Source: Ceratodon purpureus
Lineage: Eukaryota; Streptophyta; Bryopsida; Pseudoditrichales; Ditrichaceae
Reading direction: 5' to 3'
NCBI GenBank assembly: GCA_014871385.1
Contig: CM026426.1
Coordinates: 90,688,893 to 90,752,892 of the forward strand
Length of the DNA: 64,000 nucleotides
Shown here: positions 23,126-36,700 of the stretch, in pieces
Numbering within the stretch: the first letter of the stretch is position 1
Layout of the letters: each line of letters starts with the position of its first letter
Translations under genes and position numbers: made by a program
Notes under the pieces: model-generated
What the model was told of the DNA's origin: nothing
The model's database searches: none
The model's input: the letters and a program-made list of their open reading frames with translations, nothing else

Positions 23126-25561
23126 ACTTGGGAAAAAAATGGGAGATTATGATTGGTTATTAGCTGCCCAAATTTTGGATTATGATTGGTTATAAGCAGA
23201 TTCTTCTAAAATTCACCACTTTTGCATTGTAACTCCAAATGCTTTGAAATTTGTGCTATTCGAAAGGCATTGTTGAAAGCTATGTCTGCTAAAAATTTCA
23301 AAAAATAATCAAATACAGAGACTTTAGAAGGGCTTGCCTAGAAGTGCCACAACCATAATATGGTCTTAAAGACATTTAAGGATTAATATGTGTTAACCTT
23401 TTAGTGTCTAGGAGGCCATACTATCATTATTGATGTATCAAAAATGCAGATAATATAAAATTTATGAAGAACTGGATTTTGAATTTTGGAATCTAGAGTT
23501 CAAGAGTTATAACAAACATCTTTTAGAAAAATAAAAACTCAAGTATGAAGTTTTAAAACAATCAAAATACCTAGGAACAAAAGGAAAAAATACTTGCAAA
23601 TATTTTGAAATACAAAATTTACTAATAAATATACCACAAGCGTTTTGTGGTATTTCTTGTGTTTGGTAGTTTGTCATGAACTCATTTTATTTTTATCAAT
23701 TGTAATCTCTTATTTATGATCTATAAGTTTATGTATTTTGATCTAAATAAATGTACAAATTCCATCCACTTTTTAACGTACAAATTTATGTTTTAAACTA
23801 TATATCAATAAGTCACTCTTACTTATAAAATTCAAAATAATTATGAATATCAAGTTTAATTTTTGGCATGAAAGATTGCAAAGAAGAGGTTTTGACACGC
23901 TTCATTATTAAGCCTCATGCTTTTCTTTCTGAAAATAAAAAATACATAAACTTTGAAGTCATACACCTCCCAAAATCTCATCTTTAAACGTGCATCATGT
24001 AATTTCAAAACATAACATATTCTCCAAACCACCGGTCCAATCTTACCAAGATCTATCATGCACTTATTTCAAGGAAGGTTTACATTTATATGGCTAAATA
24101 TTATAAACAATATCACTGATTATAACATAGAAAATTTTAAACTGGGGCTTTAGATATTTCAAGCAACAATCTCCTTATGTCATTTCTAATCCTAATTTTG
24201 TACGGGCTCTCCACCTCTCTGCTATATATTTTTAAATCACAGGAGTAGTCAAGCTTCTTTTGACCTCCAAATAGAGTAACATGAAGGAACTCCTTATTCA
24301 TACTTTGGACTTTTGCTTTAAGAAAAAATCATCCAAAAAATATGGTTTCTTCATTACCACTCTGGATAATACTTGAAGCAAAGAAACTTGCAACAATTAT
24401 GGTTTTTTGGAAAGTAGTTCTAACTTAGAATTGAATCAATGCAGATGGTGAACATCATAAATCATTTGTTAGCAAACCATGAATGTTTTTGCTTAGGGTT
24501 TCTTAGGACTGTAGCGTACCAATGTCCCTAAAAAGTAAGGTAGACAGAAATCGAAGAGACAATGGGCGCATGGGCTTTTAGGTAGGACTAGAGTATCTAG
24601 CCATAGAGTATGTGATGAAAAGTTTGTGAATGTGTGTTACTCTTGAGGGGTGGAGTCGAAGCCAAATAGAAAATGTACTTGGGCTAGTTTAGCCTACGCC
24701 CAAATTCAGGGGGATGACCATCATTTTTTTGAACCAATCTATGTAGAGAAGGAGAGTCCAATGAAAAAAAAATTCAGCCTCTCAACAGAAGTTTAGGTTA
24801 AGCGTTTTGCTCAACCCAGACTATTGCTTGAGAGACTGTAGCCTTGGTGTCATAACTTCCTAAAAGTGATGCCACCTAGGCTTTTTTGGAGGCGACATCT
24901 TTTGGACTTTAGTTCTTAGTATGAAGGTCAAGATGTTGGAATTGATTTTATTTTACTCTCTCCTAGAAGGTGTGTAATGTCAATATGCAAAACCAAACTT
25001 CAGCACTAAAGTTCCAATTCTTCAAGGAGTACCTGGAAACTACATTCCGACAATGCAGTGACCACTCAGTAGTCACTTAGGCAGGAAAGGATTAATACCA
25101 AATGGACTGGACGATGACATGTCTATGGTGCGGCAACTTCCTATTGTGACCATACTAGAGGCGCATATTTACATCGACAGGACATATTCTACAAGAGCAA
25201 CATGGCATGGTACAGTGGCATCACCCCACAATACTGGAAACCTATGAAAATCGAACACCGCGTTGGGAGTTTAATGGACAAGTGCATTGATACACTTTGA
25301 CACCTCGGTTGATACAAGGGTGTCAAAGTACCCCGTTCATGTCGTCCTTAGTGCATCTGTAGAACATGGGAGGGGCAGACATCACGGCAAGCTCGGGACC
25401 CCGTTCACGCAGATGAAGATGGGTTGTAACGAGGTTCAGAATAGCAAAACAAATGTTAATGGGATGTAAACAACTTAGTTCATCTCAAATCAATTTATAT
25501 TTTGGAACCACTGAACTTTTTCATGTGTGAACGTAGAGCATTACTCGCTAAATTCGCCCAA
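23126..25561. other. AT-rich intergenic DNA without recognisable genes
   Basis: No supported coding region. A short inverted repeat (ACTTTGACACC / GGTGTCAAAGT, 11-bp arms) lies at 25294-25329. The stretch 24480-25250 is less AT-rich and may be an old mobile-element fragment, but I could not pair it with another copy. Confidence 0.45.
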
Positions 25562-28500
25562 TCATGGAGCAGCAACTGCACTAATGGTGTAGTAAAAAGG
25601 AATTGCATACTCTGCTTGCATCAACATATCCCCCAACATCTTAAACAGATCAAGGTCAGGGTCCAATTTCCTCTGCCAACCCTGCACCAATAATTTGAAC
25701 ATCAACACGTCAGAATATTTCTGTTCTCTTCTGTCATGGAAATTGGACGAGAGACTTCGCATACGAAACAGTTACCGGATACAATTGAAGAAAGGCTTGC
25801 AAATCAGTTCAGATCAAAATCAGCAGAAAGAGAGCATCTGCATATTAACAGTTTATACAACCAAACCAAGCAGTTGAGAGTTATGTAACAAGACCTCCAG
25901 AACCAGAGTGGTAACCATAACAGTGCACACGTCGCCATCCATGTTCACATGATGCTTGCGTATTTGGTCAAACAATTCAGTCATACACTCTCCAGTATTT
26001 TTTGCTGTCCCTCGAATGGACAAATATTCCTTAAACTTATCGTCCACGGCCTGTTTGAAAGCCTGTTCATATCAAGAAATTAGACGAACAATCTCACAGC
26101 CTGTCCTAGGTACCCCTACTAACATTGAAATATACTGAATAAAGAAGGTCCAGGTACTACACTGCAGAGTGGAGAATATGCGGTACAGGATCACTAAATA
26201 CAATGCAAAGCAAACTCGAACAATAAGTATCAAATAGTTTGGAATGAAATCACGACAAATAAATATTATGTACCTCTGGATCAGGGCATGTCTGATCATT
26301 TGAAAATTGCAATGTATAAGTAGCAACATCGCGTCCATTTTTATTTGCAACGGCCTGCAATGCATCATCGTTGTTAACAGCTGTCTAAAACATTGCACGA
26401 CATTTTGTAGATGCAAAACATGATAAGTACTTCGTGACTCGCGGAATTGTCTTACCAAGGAGAATGGCACCTTGATAAGATACTTCATAAAAAAAGAAGT
26501 GCAAGGCTCAAAACATATATAATGCTATGTAAAATGGCAAAGGTTAATTCGCACACTAGAGTTTTGAAGGGATGAAAGACCTTACCTTAAACAGATCTAA
26601 CATCACCGCGCGACTGTGAGCATTCAATTCTGCTGTCATGCCCACATCTAAAAGGACAACTTTGGGAACATTGTTCACAAAACGCACAAAAATATTTCCT
26701 GGATGTAAGTCTCCATGAATAAAATTGTCTTGCTGTTACACATCCAGACATGTATAAGAATCTAATGTCCACTTGTTAAACTAGACAAAGATCTTAGCCA
26801 TAGAATGTAAATATCTGTAGGAGAGGGACGGTACAATGATTGACTTTTGACATAATATTCTCATTGAATTTTCTTTGCATCTAACTACATCATTGTAACA
26901 AGTATGACACCTCAATACATCCACCTTAAAGACACAGAATGTTAAGATAAGAGGTCAAAACGTACTAGCATCATCTTTAAAAGACAACTGCTGCCAATAT
27001 ATGCGAGCCGTGAGTGTATTTTCGTCAGGGGCCCTGAATTCACATACTTGGCCACTGAAAGTCCCTCTTCGTACGTCTGAAAATGTACAACCCCAGAACA
27101 TTCTCAATGGATTTAATTGTCATTACAAAACTAATGACAAATACTGCCCGACGAACATATAACACAGGTCTTGACAGTTGAAAACAGAAAGTCCTAGAAT
27201 CGAACGCGATGAGAGACGGGGCAAACCTCTACCAAAACTGTCGGATGAACCAACGGATATATAGGTGAAGGAAAAGAAACATCTTTTGACTTTCGAAAAT
27301 TATAAATGAACCTCTGAAGGTGTGCAGCCTCCAATGTTAAATCCACCTGTTCACATCCAGATTTGTGTCTATACATTAAGTGACCAAGTCCCCGCAGAAA
27401 AAATTGTTCAGCACGCAGATATTGCAATGCACAGGCACCGCAACAATACCTTAAGTGATCATGTCCGATATACAAACGACACAGAAGAAAGTGTATGGAG
27501 CGGAAATCTACAATACATAGCTGGAGCTGAATATAATAAAACTCTGAAAATAATATAATATATTATTACACACCTGTCTAGTCATGAAAGCAGCAAAGTG
27601 CTGAACACTCTTATCCAATTGCAAGTGCTTAAGCCCCGGAAGCACTGTTGATATGTGCGCTAAATATCTGATGATAACAAAATCTTGTTGAATAAGATCA
27701 CTGACCTTCGGATGTCGCACCTGGACCCAATTCGTCACCAAAAACAAATAATTGATTCGCTAGAATCAGTTGGACCTTGGAAATCAACGAGCAAAAAGTG
27801 AACACAACAATCCACCAAACAAGAACCTTCTCGGAATTTGGTGAAGTATAAACAAATGTACCTTCACAGCAACAACCAACGGAGGACCATTTCCAGGAGG
27901 TTTCTTCAATACAGCCCGATGGATCTGCACAAGATCACAACTACGATTGATACATTCGGCTGAATCATTTTGCAATCTAATACACCATATCGCACAGACC
28001 TGACCCACCGGTGGCAACGTTATGTAACGTCCATTGCATACCTGAGCAATGCTACCAGATGCCACGGGCTCCTTCTCGAACTCATCAAATAGTACTTCAA
28101 TAGGAACTCTGAATGCCTTTCGCATGATCCTCCTTGTTTCTGCATAGCTGTGTCTGGGCGCCTGCCAAGTCCACCCGAAGGTTGTAACAACCAGAGATTA
28201 CTTCCAAATCTTGCAAAAAAAATTTCACATGAAAAAGATTACAAACCTGCATATGAAGCCTGGAAAGCTCATCGCAAATGTCCGCAGGGAAAATATCGGG
28301 TCTTGTCGAAGCCCACTGTCCCCACTTAATAAATGCCGGACCTAACAACACCATAGGACCAGCATTATGTGCAAGTTGAAGGAGCGAGACAATGGGGGAA
28401 TAAATGGGGACACCAGGCGAACATCACATCACCTACTAAATGAATATACTAAAATAACCATACTAGTTTAAAATACACCCCAAACGTAACAACAGAAAAA

Positions 28501-29787
28501 ACAGGTCACGCAAAGACTCGAGATTTGAGAAACTTACCTGCAGATTCGAGTGACCGCAATAAAAGGTGCAACCAAAACTGGCGAAGCCGACCACCAGTCT
28601 GGTCGATCAAGGCCCCCAAAAAAAGGGTCGGGGTAAAGAGGACCACCAAATACATTAACCTGAACAATAGCGAAATTGCTTCGACTGTCTTTCCCATCAA
28701 AATCCAACAATCCCATGAACGCAGATATCAGTTCATTTGCCTCTGAAATCCACATTACTACTTTACAACCTCCAACCTTCACCTTCACGACAACTTCGAC
28801 ATGAATATCAACTTATGCGTTAACATATATGTACTAATCCAAAGAGGTATTCACTCACATACCTCATAGAACACAGACATGAAGCTTGTTTCATGAGTCT
28901 GGCTCGTCAACTCCCAACTGCCATGAAGCACCTCCGCCGCAGCAGGTGTCTCATGGCCATGGTGCCAGGCCTCGCTCACAAGCAAAGCCAACGATTGCAA
29001 CAACACCTGAAGGATAACGGCAGCAAACATACATCAATCCTGATTGTTCAATATATTTAAGATTGCATCGCTAAACCCTTGAACTTCAACCCAAGCAATG
29101 ATCCTGGAAGGAGTCTTTCATACAATTAAAGTTACAGCAGGTAATAAGCCCTCCATTGCTAACAAATGCTTGCGATGAGACAGTGCACGTCAAAGAATGG
29201 GGGAAAAGTAAAGAAATTAACAAGAAAAATGGACTGAAATTGTAAGAGCGAGCACTTGCACTGCACTAGAACTTAGTCCCCAGCATGTTAGCATCCACCT
29301 GCGGAGAAGATTAAGACAGAATTCATACCTGACCTTTCTTGTCAGCTAAACTGACAAAAACGGCTGGTCTCCAACAAATTCCAGAGTGGAATTTTCGATA
29401 CGAAAACTCTCTCATCCCTCGCCATAAAATATCAAACTCTTTCAAGCGCAATGCTCTCCAGATCTGAAATATGGAAATAAATCCCTCGTGATGCAGAACC
29501 TGTGCAGGACTCGAACCTGCCAAATTCGGAGCCCCTGCAATAGTCACCATAAACCTCCGCCCTGGCATTATAAAGACCTTCCATACTTCCGCTATCGAAA
29601 CGCCAACACGAATACCTGGAACTAAAGAATAACCCCGCTCATGTCCAACAGGCAATCCTCTGTGACATCGCGTTGCAAAAGACGTCTTAAGATATCCAAT
29701 AACCTCATTGCACCCTGTCCTTCCCCGAACGCGTGGGCAAGAGGAGCGAAGAATCAGGTCCAATTTAGAAACAGGCAGAATACGCAT
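25562..29787 (-). CDS. ABC1/UbiB atypical kinase, ADCK2-type (13 exons)
   Basis: Members of this family act in mitochondria or plastids, often linked to ubiquinone or other prenyl-lipid metabolism. Exons: 29787-29329 (true ATG), 29006-28863, ~28688-28538, 28341-28247, 28161-28042, 27924-27862, 27720-27574, 27346-27227, 27076-26966, 26732-26586, 26354-26274, 26062-25895, 25681-25562 (TGA stop). Key motifs in order: GPAFIKWGQWASTRPDIFP (family KxGQ motif), EPVASGSIAQ (Ala/Gly-rich nucleotide loop), LVVAVK (lysine), NFIHGDLHPGN (catalytic loop) and VVLLDVGM (DFG equivalent). A hydrophobic segment (LFRLMYLVVLFTPTLF) precedes the KxGQ motif. The N-terminus is basic, as in organelle-targeted proteins. 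All listed exons keep frame without a stop; only the acceptor of exon 3 is weak. The gene looks intact and functional. Confidence 0.87.
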
Positions 29788-30962
29788 GCCTGCAACTAAC
29801 TAATGAGCGTAACCTGCAAAAGCGTCACAATCCAGCAGCGATGAGCGCTACAAGCGTCGCATGTCCAATGTCTCCCTCCGTAAATCCAAAGCCTCCTTCA
29901 ATCTCCAAAATTCATTCCGCCATCCATTCTCACCAAACAAACCCTCGAACGAGAACCGCGCTTCATATCATCACCGAATCTTGACAACACTAGCGCATTC
30001 ACAATCCCCGGCTCCATCTCACAACCAAAACCTAAGAAAACCAAAACACCACACCCGAACACCAACAACTCGCTCCTGATCCCCGCAGGTAAAACCTCCA
30101 CCTACTCATATCTAAGCAAAAAGAAACTCTCATAACTCCACCGCACGCCTGAACCGCCTCCACAGCACTCCAAATTCCAAACATCACAAACGCATAACAT
30201 CATCATCAACCTCCTCCTTATCATCACGCCACCAACACAACTTCAAGATTTCACACTCACCGGCTAAGAACATGCTCCCGCGCGCGCAACCAAACCCTCC
30301 AAACCCCTCGACATGCTCCCGATCACACCCCGCCGCGGCTCACCATGACCACAACCACGCCGCGGAAATCACCGTCGAGTTGTGCATCCTCCGATAGCGA
30401 TGCAAATGGTACCATCCCCGCAAATGTGATGGCAAAACCCTGAGCCGGAGCGCAACTCCGCTGTCTGATAACAAGCCAGAAACATGCCAAAAAACATTCC
30501 AGACGCAAAATCTGTGCAAAATCATGTGCGTTTGTTGGAGCCATTTTCCTTTCCACTTCTAGGGGTTTTGTCTACTGAGGGCGTACATTTTACTCCAGGG
30601 ATCTAGGGATGCGGATAGACTGTGTCGCGAGAATTCTTTCCACTTGGCATCGTCGCCGGTCTTGTGCCTAGTTCTCGCGCTTCGCCACGTCATTGCCAAG
30701 TCAGCAGGGGTGCCACGTCAGACGAGGTGCACCCATTCCGAAATAATGTGAACAGTTTGCATGTGTTGGAGCCATTTGCTTCCCTTCGGACTTCCGGACT
30801 TAAGCTGTTTCGGGAGATTACTGACTGTTGCTGGGCAGTACATGTAGAGGAGATTATCTACTAAAAGCGTACATTTTGCAAACGTTTGTGTAAGCCCTTT
30901 GCTTCCCAAGTTCAGGGGTTATGGACTAAACCCTTGTGGACTTCCCTTAGGGCCATTTTAAC
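29788..30962. promoter_or_regulatory. Upstream region of the ABC1-type kinase plus repeat-like DNA
   Basis: The first ~800 bp upstream of the kinase start are C- and A-rich on the plus strand and carry no supported gene; the promoter should lie here. From ~30520 onwards two segments share TGTTGGAGCCATTTnC and GCGTACATTTT..C. The segment 30640-30760 (CATCGTCGCC...GCCAAGTCAGCAG) resembles 32240-32330, so this part is probably mobile-element debris. Confidence 0.4.
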
Positions 30963-31160
30963 CGGTACTCCCCACCCACTCCCGAGGTTACCTCCCCCTT
31001 TCTAACTCCGGAGTGAAAATATCCTGAACTACTGCTCTGATTGCTTGAGAGCTCCAAGAGAGGTGGAAAGGCCTCACAGGAAGAGGGTTTCAAATGGTGA
31101 GAGTCTGTCCCCGTCTTATATACCCGGACACCCGGTTTAATAGATGGGGTTGGATTGAGG
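30963..31160 (+). repeat. LTR-like dispersed repeat, copy 2
   Basis: It aligns with 8122-8310 over most of its length, including CTTATATACCCGGACACCCG. Both copies are in the same orientation. The divergence is moderate, which suggests an old family. Confidence 0.55.
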
Positions 31161-31329
31161 GCATGCCCAAACTCTTCGAATTTCAACAATAAGATCCTTT
31201 AATTTTTCAAGCTGGGTATGAGGGCTTTATACTAGGGCCGGATAATTACTTCAATTTATCATATGGAGTATCTTACATGACACTATTTTGGCGCCAAAAT
31301 GTTTGGTGTGATTTGATACAATTAGGAGA

Positions 31330-31410
31330 AGGTTTCTCTTGGCCCAAATTTTCAACTTAAGCCCACACTTGAATCAAGTGAAGAGGCTGCAAAATATTCG
31401 AATCCGGCTA
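31330..31410 (+). repeat. Dispersed repeat, second copy (partner of 475-570)
   Basis: It contains CTTGGCCCAAATTTTCAACT and AGAGGCTGCAAAATATT, in the same order as the copy near 475-570. There are no coding signs. Confidence 0.45.
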
Positions 31411-31873
31411 GGTAAATTGCTTTGGAGTTTTTCTAGCAAAGGAATCGAAGCCCCCTCCCGTTGCGTAACTCTGTATTGGAAAACCTCCCAGATTTTCTTA
31501 TAGAATCCCCCCACACTCCAAAACCCATTACAGAAGAAATCCCGAGCACCATGAACATCAAGAGGATACGAAAGATGACACGGGAGTTACAAAGGAAGAG
31601 CCACTACCTTCCGAACTCACATGCAAGATCGTCGCATCACACCCTCTGCCTCAGGCGCCCTTCCAACCCATGAGCCCGGACTCTTCCTTTACCTTCTGAC
31701 CAGACCAAGACTGTGTAATAAGGGCTCTTTTACATTCCTCTTCCACAAAACGAGAGCTTGTTGACTGTTTCCTGGCGGATGGATGAAGTATCCACGTGGC
31801 ATAAACAGAAATGATTTAATTAATAGATATCATCTATCAATGCTTACATTTGAATTTGGATTGGTTGAGATAG

Positions 31874-32233
31874 TAGGGGTGTTCAGAGCATTCAATTTGG
31901 CATCGACCACTTGATAGGGTATCTAGATGTTAAGCGCCGGGACCACCACACACAAAGGATCCCACTTGAGGGCCCCAATCCCACTTGAATTAACTGAGTT
32001 GCGAGATTTCATTGCCTGCGAGAATTCAATCACTGAAAACTCATCGTGGAGTGGTGGGGGCTCTATGATGAGTTTCCAGTGACTAAATTCTCGCAGCTAA
32101 TGAAATCTCGCCAACTCAGTTAATTCAAGTGGGATTGGGGCCCTCACGTGGGGTCCTCTATGTGTGGTAGTCCCGATGCTTAACATCTAGATATCCTATC
32201 AAGTCGTCCATGCCAATGCTCTGAACACCCCTA
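31874..32233. repeat. Foldback element, ~170-bp arms around a 21-nt loop
   Basis: The arm starting TAGGGGTGTTCAGAGCATT at 31874 and ending GAAAACTCATC at 32045 is mirrored by GATGAGTTTCC (32067) to AATGCTCTGAACACCCCTA (32233), with few mismatches. The loop is 32046-32066. A transcript would form one long hairpin, and the element looks like a foldback MITE. Its placement just upstream of a Copia LTR end suggests it inserted into, or beside, that LTR. Confidence 0.85.
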
Positions 32234-32239
32234 GTGCAA

Positions 32240-32930
32240 ACCTCTTGGCATCGTTGCCCATCTCTTTCTCGCCGTCACTGCCAAGTCAGCAGAGATGCCA
32301 CGTAAGCTTAGGTGCAGCCATTCCTGTCAGTTAGGTCTTATTAAGGAGATTCAAGCGACAAAACCGAGATGCTTGCATTTGGGATCTCAACTAAGCCACG
32401 AAGTGCAATTGGCCCTTGGTTCAAGACCTCATGAAGACGTCTCTTCATTTAAGACCTCACTTCGTCTCTCTCCCAAACTCTCGAGTTTGCGTCACAAAGA
32501 AGCTTGTCTTGACGTCGAAGGAACACTGCCGAAGTTGTAGAAACACTGGAACGTGTGGTATTGATAAACTCACATAAACCCTATTAAAGTTGTACTCTAA
32601 ATATAGTTAACCTAGGCGGCATTGGGGAAACCCACTTGTGTACATAAACTTCATCTGATTAATCCAAAGCTCTCTTGAGCTTCCGCTTCTAAATACCAAC
32701 ATGGTATCAGAGCACTCCTGTTAGAAACAACAGGATCAATAGTTTAGTCTTTCAATTTGCTTATCCTTACTTGCTGAGTAGTATTCAGAATGGATTCTAC
32801 TCTACGCGACCTACCAGATTCAACGAAGTTAGAGGGCCACACTAGTAGGAATCGAAGAAACAATGACATAATTTTTGACGCCATCGACAGTGCTGTGGAC
32901 ATTGTGTGCAATAAGTGACGTTTGACAGTT
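32240..32930 (+). mobile_element. Copia-type LTR end, tRNA-Met primer site and start of gag, truncated
   Basis: An LTR-like end closes with ATACCAACA at 32701, directly followed by TGGTATCAGAGC (32702-32713). That is the classic primer-binding site complementary to plant initiator tRNA-Met in Copia elements. An ATG at 32790 opens MDSTLRDLPDSTKLEG, in the position of Copia gag. Similarity is lost near 32930 and no integrase or reverse transcriptase follows. The left LTR boundary is not resolved and the start given is nominal. Confidence 0.65.
32702..32713 (+). other. Primer-binding site for initiator tRNA-Met
   Basis: TGGTATCAGAGC is identical to the standard plant Copia primer site and lies immediately 3' of a CAACA-ending LTR. 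Confidence 0.85.
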
Positions 32931-33779
32931 CATGTCGTCTAGGACCTGTCGCTATTTGCCGATCACGCCGCTCTTTGCCCCATTTACCCCGCAGTAAATC
33001 GCACTTCACGGGAGAAGAGTTGGACCTCGAATGTCGACGACAGTATCAGGTCTGCATCTTCGTATCCGAAGTCTAGACGTCGGAGCAACGTTCATCTGCT
33101 GTCACTGACCGAGGTGTCCCCAGTTTTTGTTTTTGGAAAATCTAGGTTTATTGCTTTGCATCTACGATTCTTAAGTATTCGAACTGGACTTCTTTCAGAA
33201 ACATGCGGGATTCCTTGTGGTTTAGCGTCAGACGTGTCATACTTGGAAACTTTGGTCGGCAGTTGTTGTTGTCGTTTGAGCTTCTGTCTCCACCAATATA
33301 GAGGTGACACATGTTCCAGTAATGAAGTAGTAAAACCCCGGTTTCAAAATGTTTTAAAAATATTGTGAAAACTAATAGTTCGACAAATGGCAGCGCACAG
33401 TTTGATCTCAGAAATTGAAATTGTGCCCAGCAATACCTTGCGTGGCCACATTTATATTATTCCAGAGCCACATTACATCATCAAAATATGGTGGCTCTCG
33501 CATCTCAGAATCTACTACTGCCTAGAAGATATATATGGAGATAACAAGAACTCGAGCCCTTTCACACATCCCCTATTTCTGATCATTGAATGATCAAATC
33601 CTTCCCGTTCTCCACGCCATCGTGTTATCCATTCCGATGGCTGGACACTCATCATGGTAACTTCTAGTTCCTAGACTGCTCTACTGAACTTTGTCTACGT
33701 CCATATGTAAAACCAGGACGATTTTAAAACATTACCTGTGAACTATATGCATGCTATTACTCTCGCAATGCAAGTAATC
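32931..33779. other. No recognisable gene
   Basis: The boundary between the truncated Copia fragment and the CACTA genes lies somewhere here. I could not find a convincing CACTA terminus or target duplication. Short ORFs on both strands look random. Confidence 0.4.
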
Positions 33780-36700
33780 CCTTGAACCACAAGGCGCTTG
33801 ATCCGAGCGCATCACTTAAAGTCGCCTGGTCGTCGTCCTCGACTGCTATCATGAGTGGCAGATTTACCGACACATCTTCCACATTGACTCAAACGTACTG
33901 CAAAGGTATTTGTCGACCATGGAATGTGCCTTGCCCACCTAGACTCATCACTCTTCCACTCGCCACCCGAACTGACTTGTCTAATGTGTCCAGTAACCAG
34001 ACCTTGTCTCCTACTTTGATCTATCACATAACAGAAACAAAGTATTAGAAAAATTAACAGCCACTGTAGCGGCTCATTTACTATGCAACATTGTATATCC
34101 CAAGTGGTCCATGATTTCCTATAACAGATAGTAACCTTTAACTTAAACATTACTTGTATATCACTATCACTGCTTTCTGGTTCTGTACTGTTGTGGTTGG
34201 TCCCCACATATCCCTATAGCATCGAGCGGTACAAATCTCTGTCAATACTTATAAGCCATGTAAATGCCAGTAACACGCAAAGTTACATAGAGTACGAAGA
34301 CATAATATAGGTGCCTGATTCGTTCCTAGGTCCATGTTATATTCACCCTCATTTGCATGCCATGCGACCGCGTTTACTCTTTGGATATTAAAAACTCCTT
34401 ATCACGAGTATTGCAAGACAATACTTTCCGAAGTCTTCATATATTCATTTGCATGACGTTCTGTCTACCACTTAGTTAAATAATCCTACTGATCAAAAGA
34501 CTGACCACCTCGAACTTTGTATACCACAGACTGACAATTACATGTACCCAAAACCAACAAGAATAAATATACAATCACACCAATCAAATATCAAGGACAA
34601 GTACATCAACAAGTTCCAACTGGAGCATACCTCGTCAACTTCTTGTTGTACGAGAATCCTGCCTTGCGTCAACATCGACCTGCAAAAAAACAACGCATTG
34701 CGTTACCGACTACTACTTGTAGTTTTTTTAAATACCACATATGATTCCGAGCTATATCTCTAGAAATTCCAAAGTTTGTAAGCACACGTACAAAAATGAT
34801 GACGAAGTATCCAAAAAAGTCAAGTATACTTCTGTTACCAATTAGCGGTAAGACAGTCCAATAAAAATAGAATACAATTACTCATCGGTATTTAAAAAGC
34901 GAATCAGAAACAGGTGTCTATATTGTGCTTCTAACATACATTAAATTATAAACTACCCTTGACACCAATTACGACATCTAAAAAAATTAGAAAACTTCCA
35001 CCTAGGATATCTTACAGTACTTTTGCATCTTCGGTCCATGATCAATCTAATTACGTGATTTGAAAGTTTGTGACACTTTGGAGTTACGGTGAAGTGTTCA
35101 CATGAACACTTCATTCATGTTGCTGACCTGAACATTTGATGTATTGTGTCTCGCTCCCCTTTTGCCTTCGTTGTTCAATATACGTTTCTGCCAACATCGA
35201 ATTCATTAATCTATTCAAAGCAACCAAATGAAATCTGTGTCACATCTCGTGACAAACTTCGCAGCTCAAAAAATATGAATAATTATATTAAGACTATAAA
35301 ACAACCCTGGTCATGTATAACATTATGGTAATGCAGACCCCTACAAGAAAACATTCAGGTGCAAATCGATGTGTCTAATATGTGAAAGACTTTTATAAAG
35401 TACAAACAACTTTTCTGATAATAATCAAATAGAGTAGGCTCGGAAGTTAGGGAACATCGCCAGTACTTCTCGTTAGTCACTCATGCACATCATTCCTGGA
35501 TCAATGTTACACAGATAGGAGACCGCTATCGCAATATGTTCTACATTTGTATTAAATGAATCTCTAGCAAAGTAAAGATGCGACTAGTTTGTTTTCTCTC
35601 ACTTTATAACATACCTCATTTTTGTTCCCGCATGGACGGCATGGTGACCTCCGCTTCCAAGTCTCGATATCCTCTTCGCCGTCTGATGTCTGCATAATCT
35701 GTCCCACCAGAGTTCGCTACTCCCAATACCCTTCGACTGATCTTCAAATCGGGTACGAGGCCTAGAGGCTGGGCCTGACGTTTCTCCCAACGAAGTTGTT
35801 TCCTTCTGTGCTAAATTCCCCTCCTCCCTAGTGTTAGAGCATGGCAAGCTGCTAATAACATTCTTCAATATTGTTTGTAAACTCAAATTACTTTTCATTA
35901 CATCTTCATATCTTTTCATTACATCTTCATTACTTTTCATTACATCTTCCAGCCGCTTGTTTGTTTCCATTTGATTTCGCTCTATAGCCGATAGTCTCAT
36001 AGCATTCCTTTTTTGCCACTCTTGAATATCACACAAAGCAATAAATAGGATTCCTGTTTATAGTTCGCAATAACATGATTCAAATTCAGTATCAATAACT
36101 GTGCATCATTCAAAATGAATCCAAATGCTGAATATGACAATAGATATTTAATTCACTCTCAGAAAGTTGTCGCAAATTTTCACATGTAGGACAGTGCGAA
36201 TGACTCATAGGAACATAAAGACGAGTACAACAATTAGAATTTGTGTGAACCAACGTATATCACATAAACATCTACAACTTGCCCCAATGACCGGAAGGTC
36301 ATGGGAAGTCTTCATCTCTTCAGCGACGTCCCTTAACCCAGTTGGAACTTCACGCTCTTCTTTCGGCACATAAACTTTCTCACATATCAATCGGGTGTGG
36401 ACTTGATATGGAATCCGAGGCCATGCTTGGAATGAAGCCATACGTCCTCAGACTACATGGAGCATTACACACGTCGAAAAAGTACAACAGTTTCAGGAGA
36501 TGAGTGCAGGATATGGAACTGCTTTTCCACTTTAGCTATTTTCCCCACATAGCCATGTCTACCGACCCAATGATGGTAAACTACCTTTCTACGAGTCTCA
36601 CACATTTTCTCAGATTTTTCTTTGTAATCCGGGGAGTCCCAATACTTCTTCATTGCCTTCCACTCCTTCTCTGAATAGTTATCGGGGGCCTTTGCCTTAT

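Noticed and set aside
29861..30556. Short ORFs upstream of the kinase gene on both strands
   Set aside because: Codon use and composition look random, there are no splice or domain signals, and they fall in the promoter interval.
33000..33370. Possible CACTA left end (CACTGACCGAGG near 33104) for the TNP1/TNP2 element
   Set aside because: No matching inverted end was found to the right of the TNP2 gene, and the terminus is CACTG, not CACTA.
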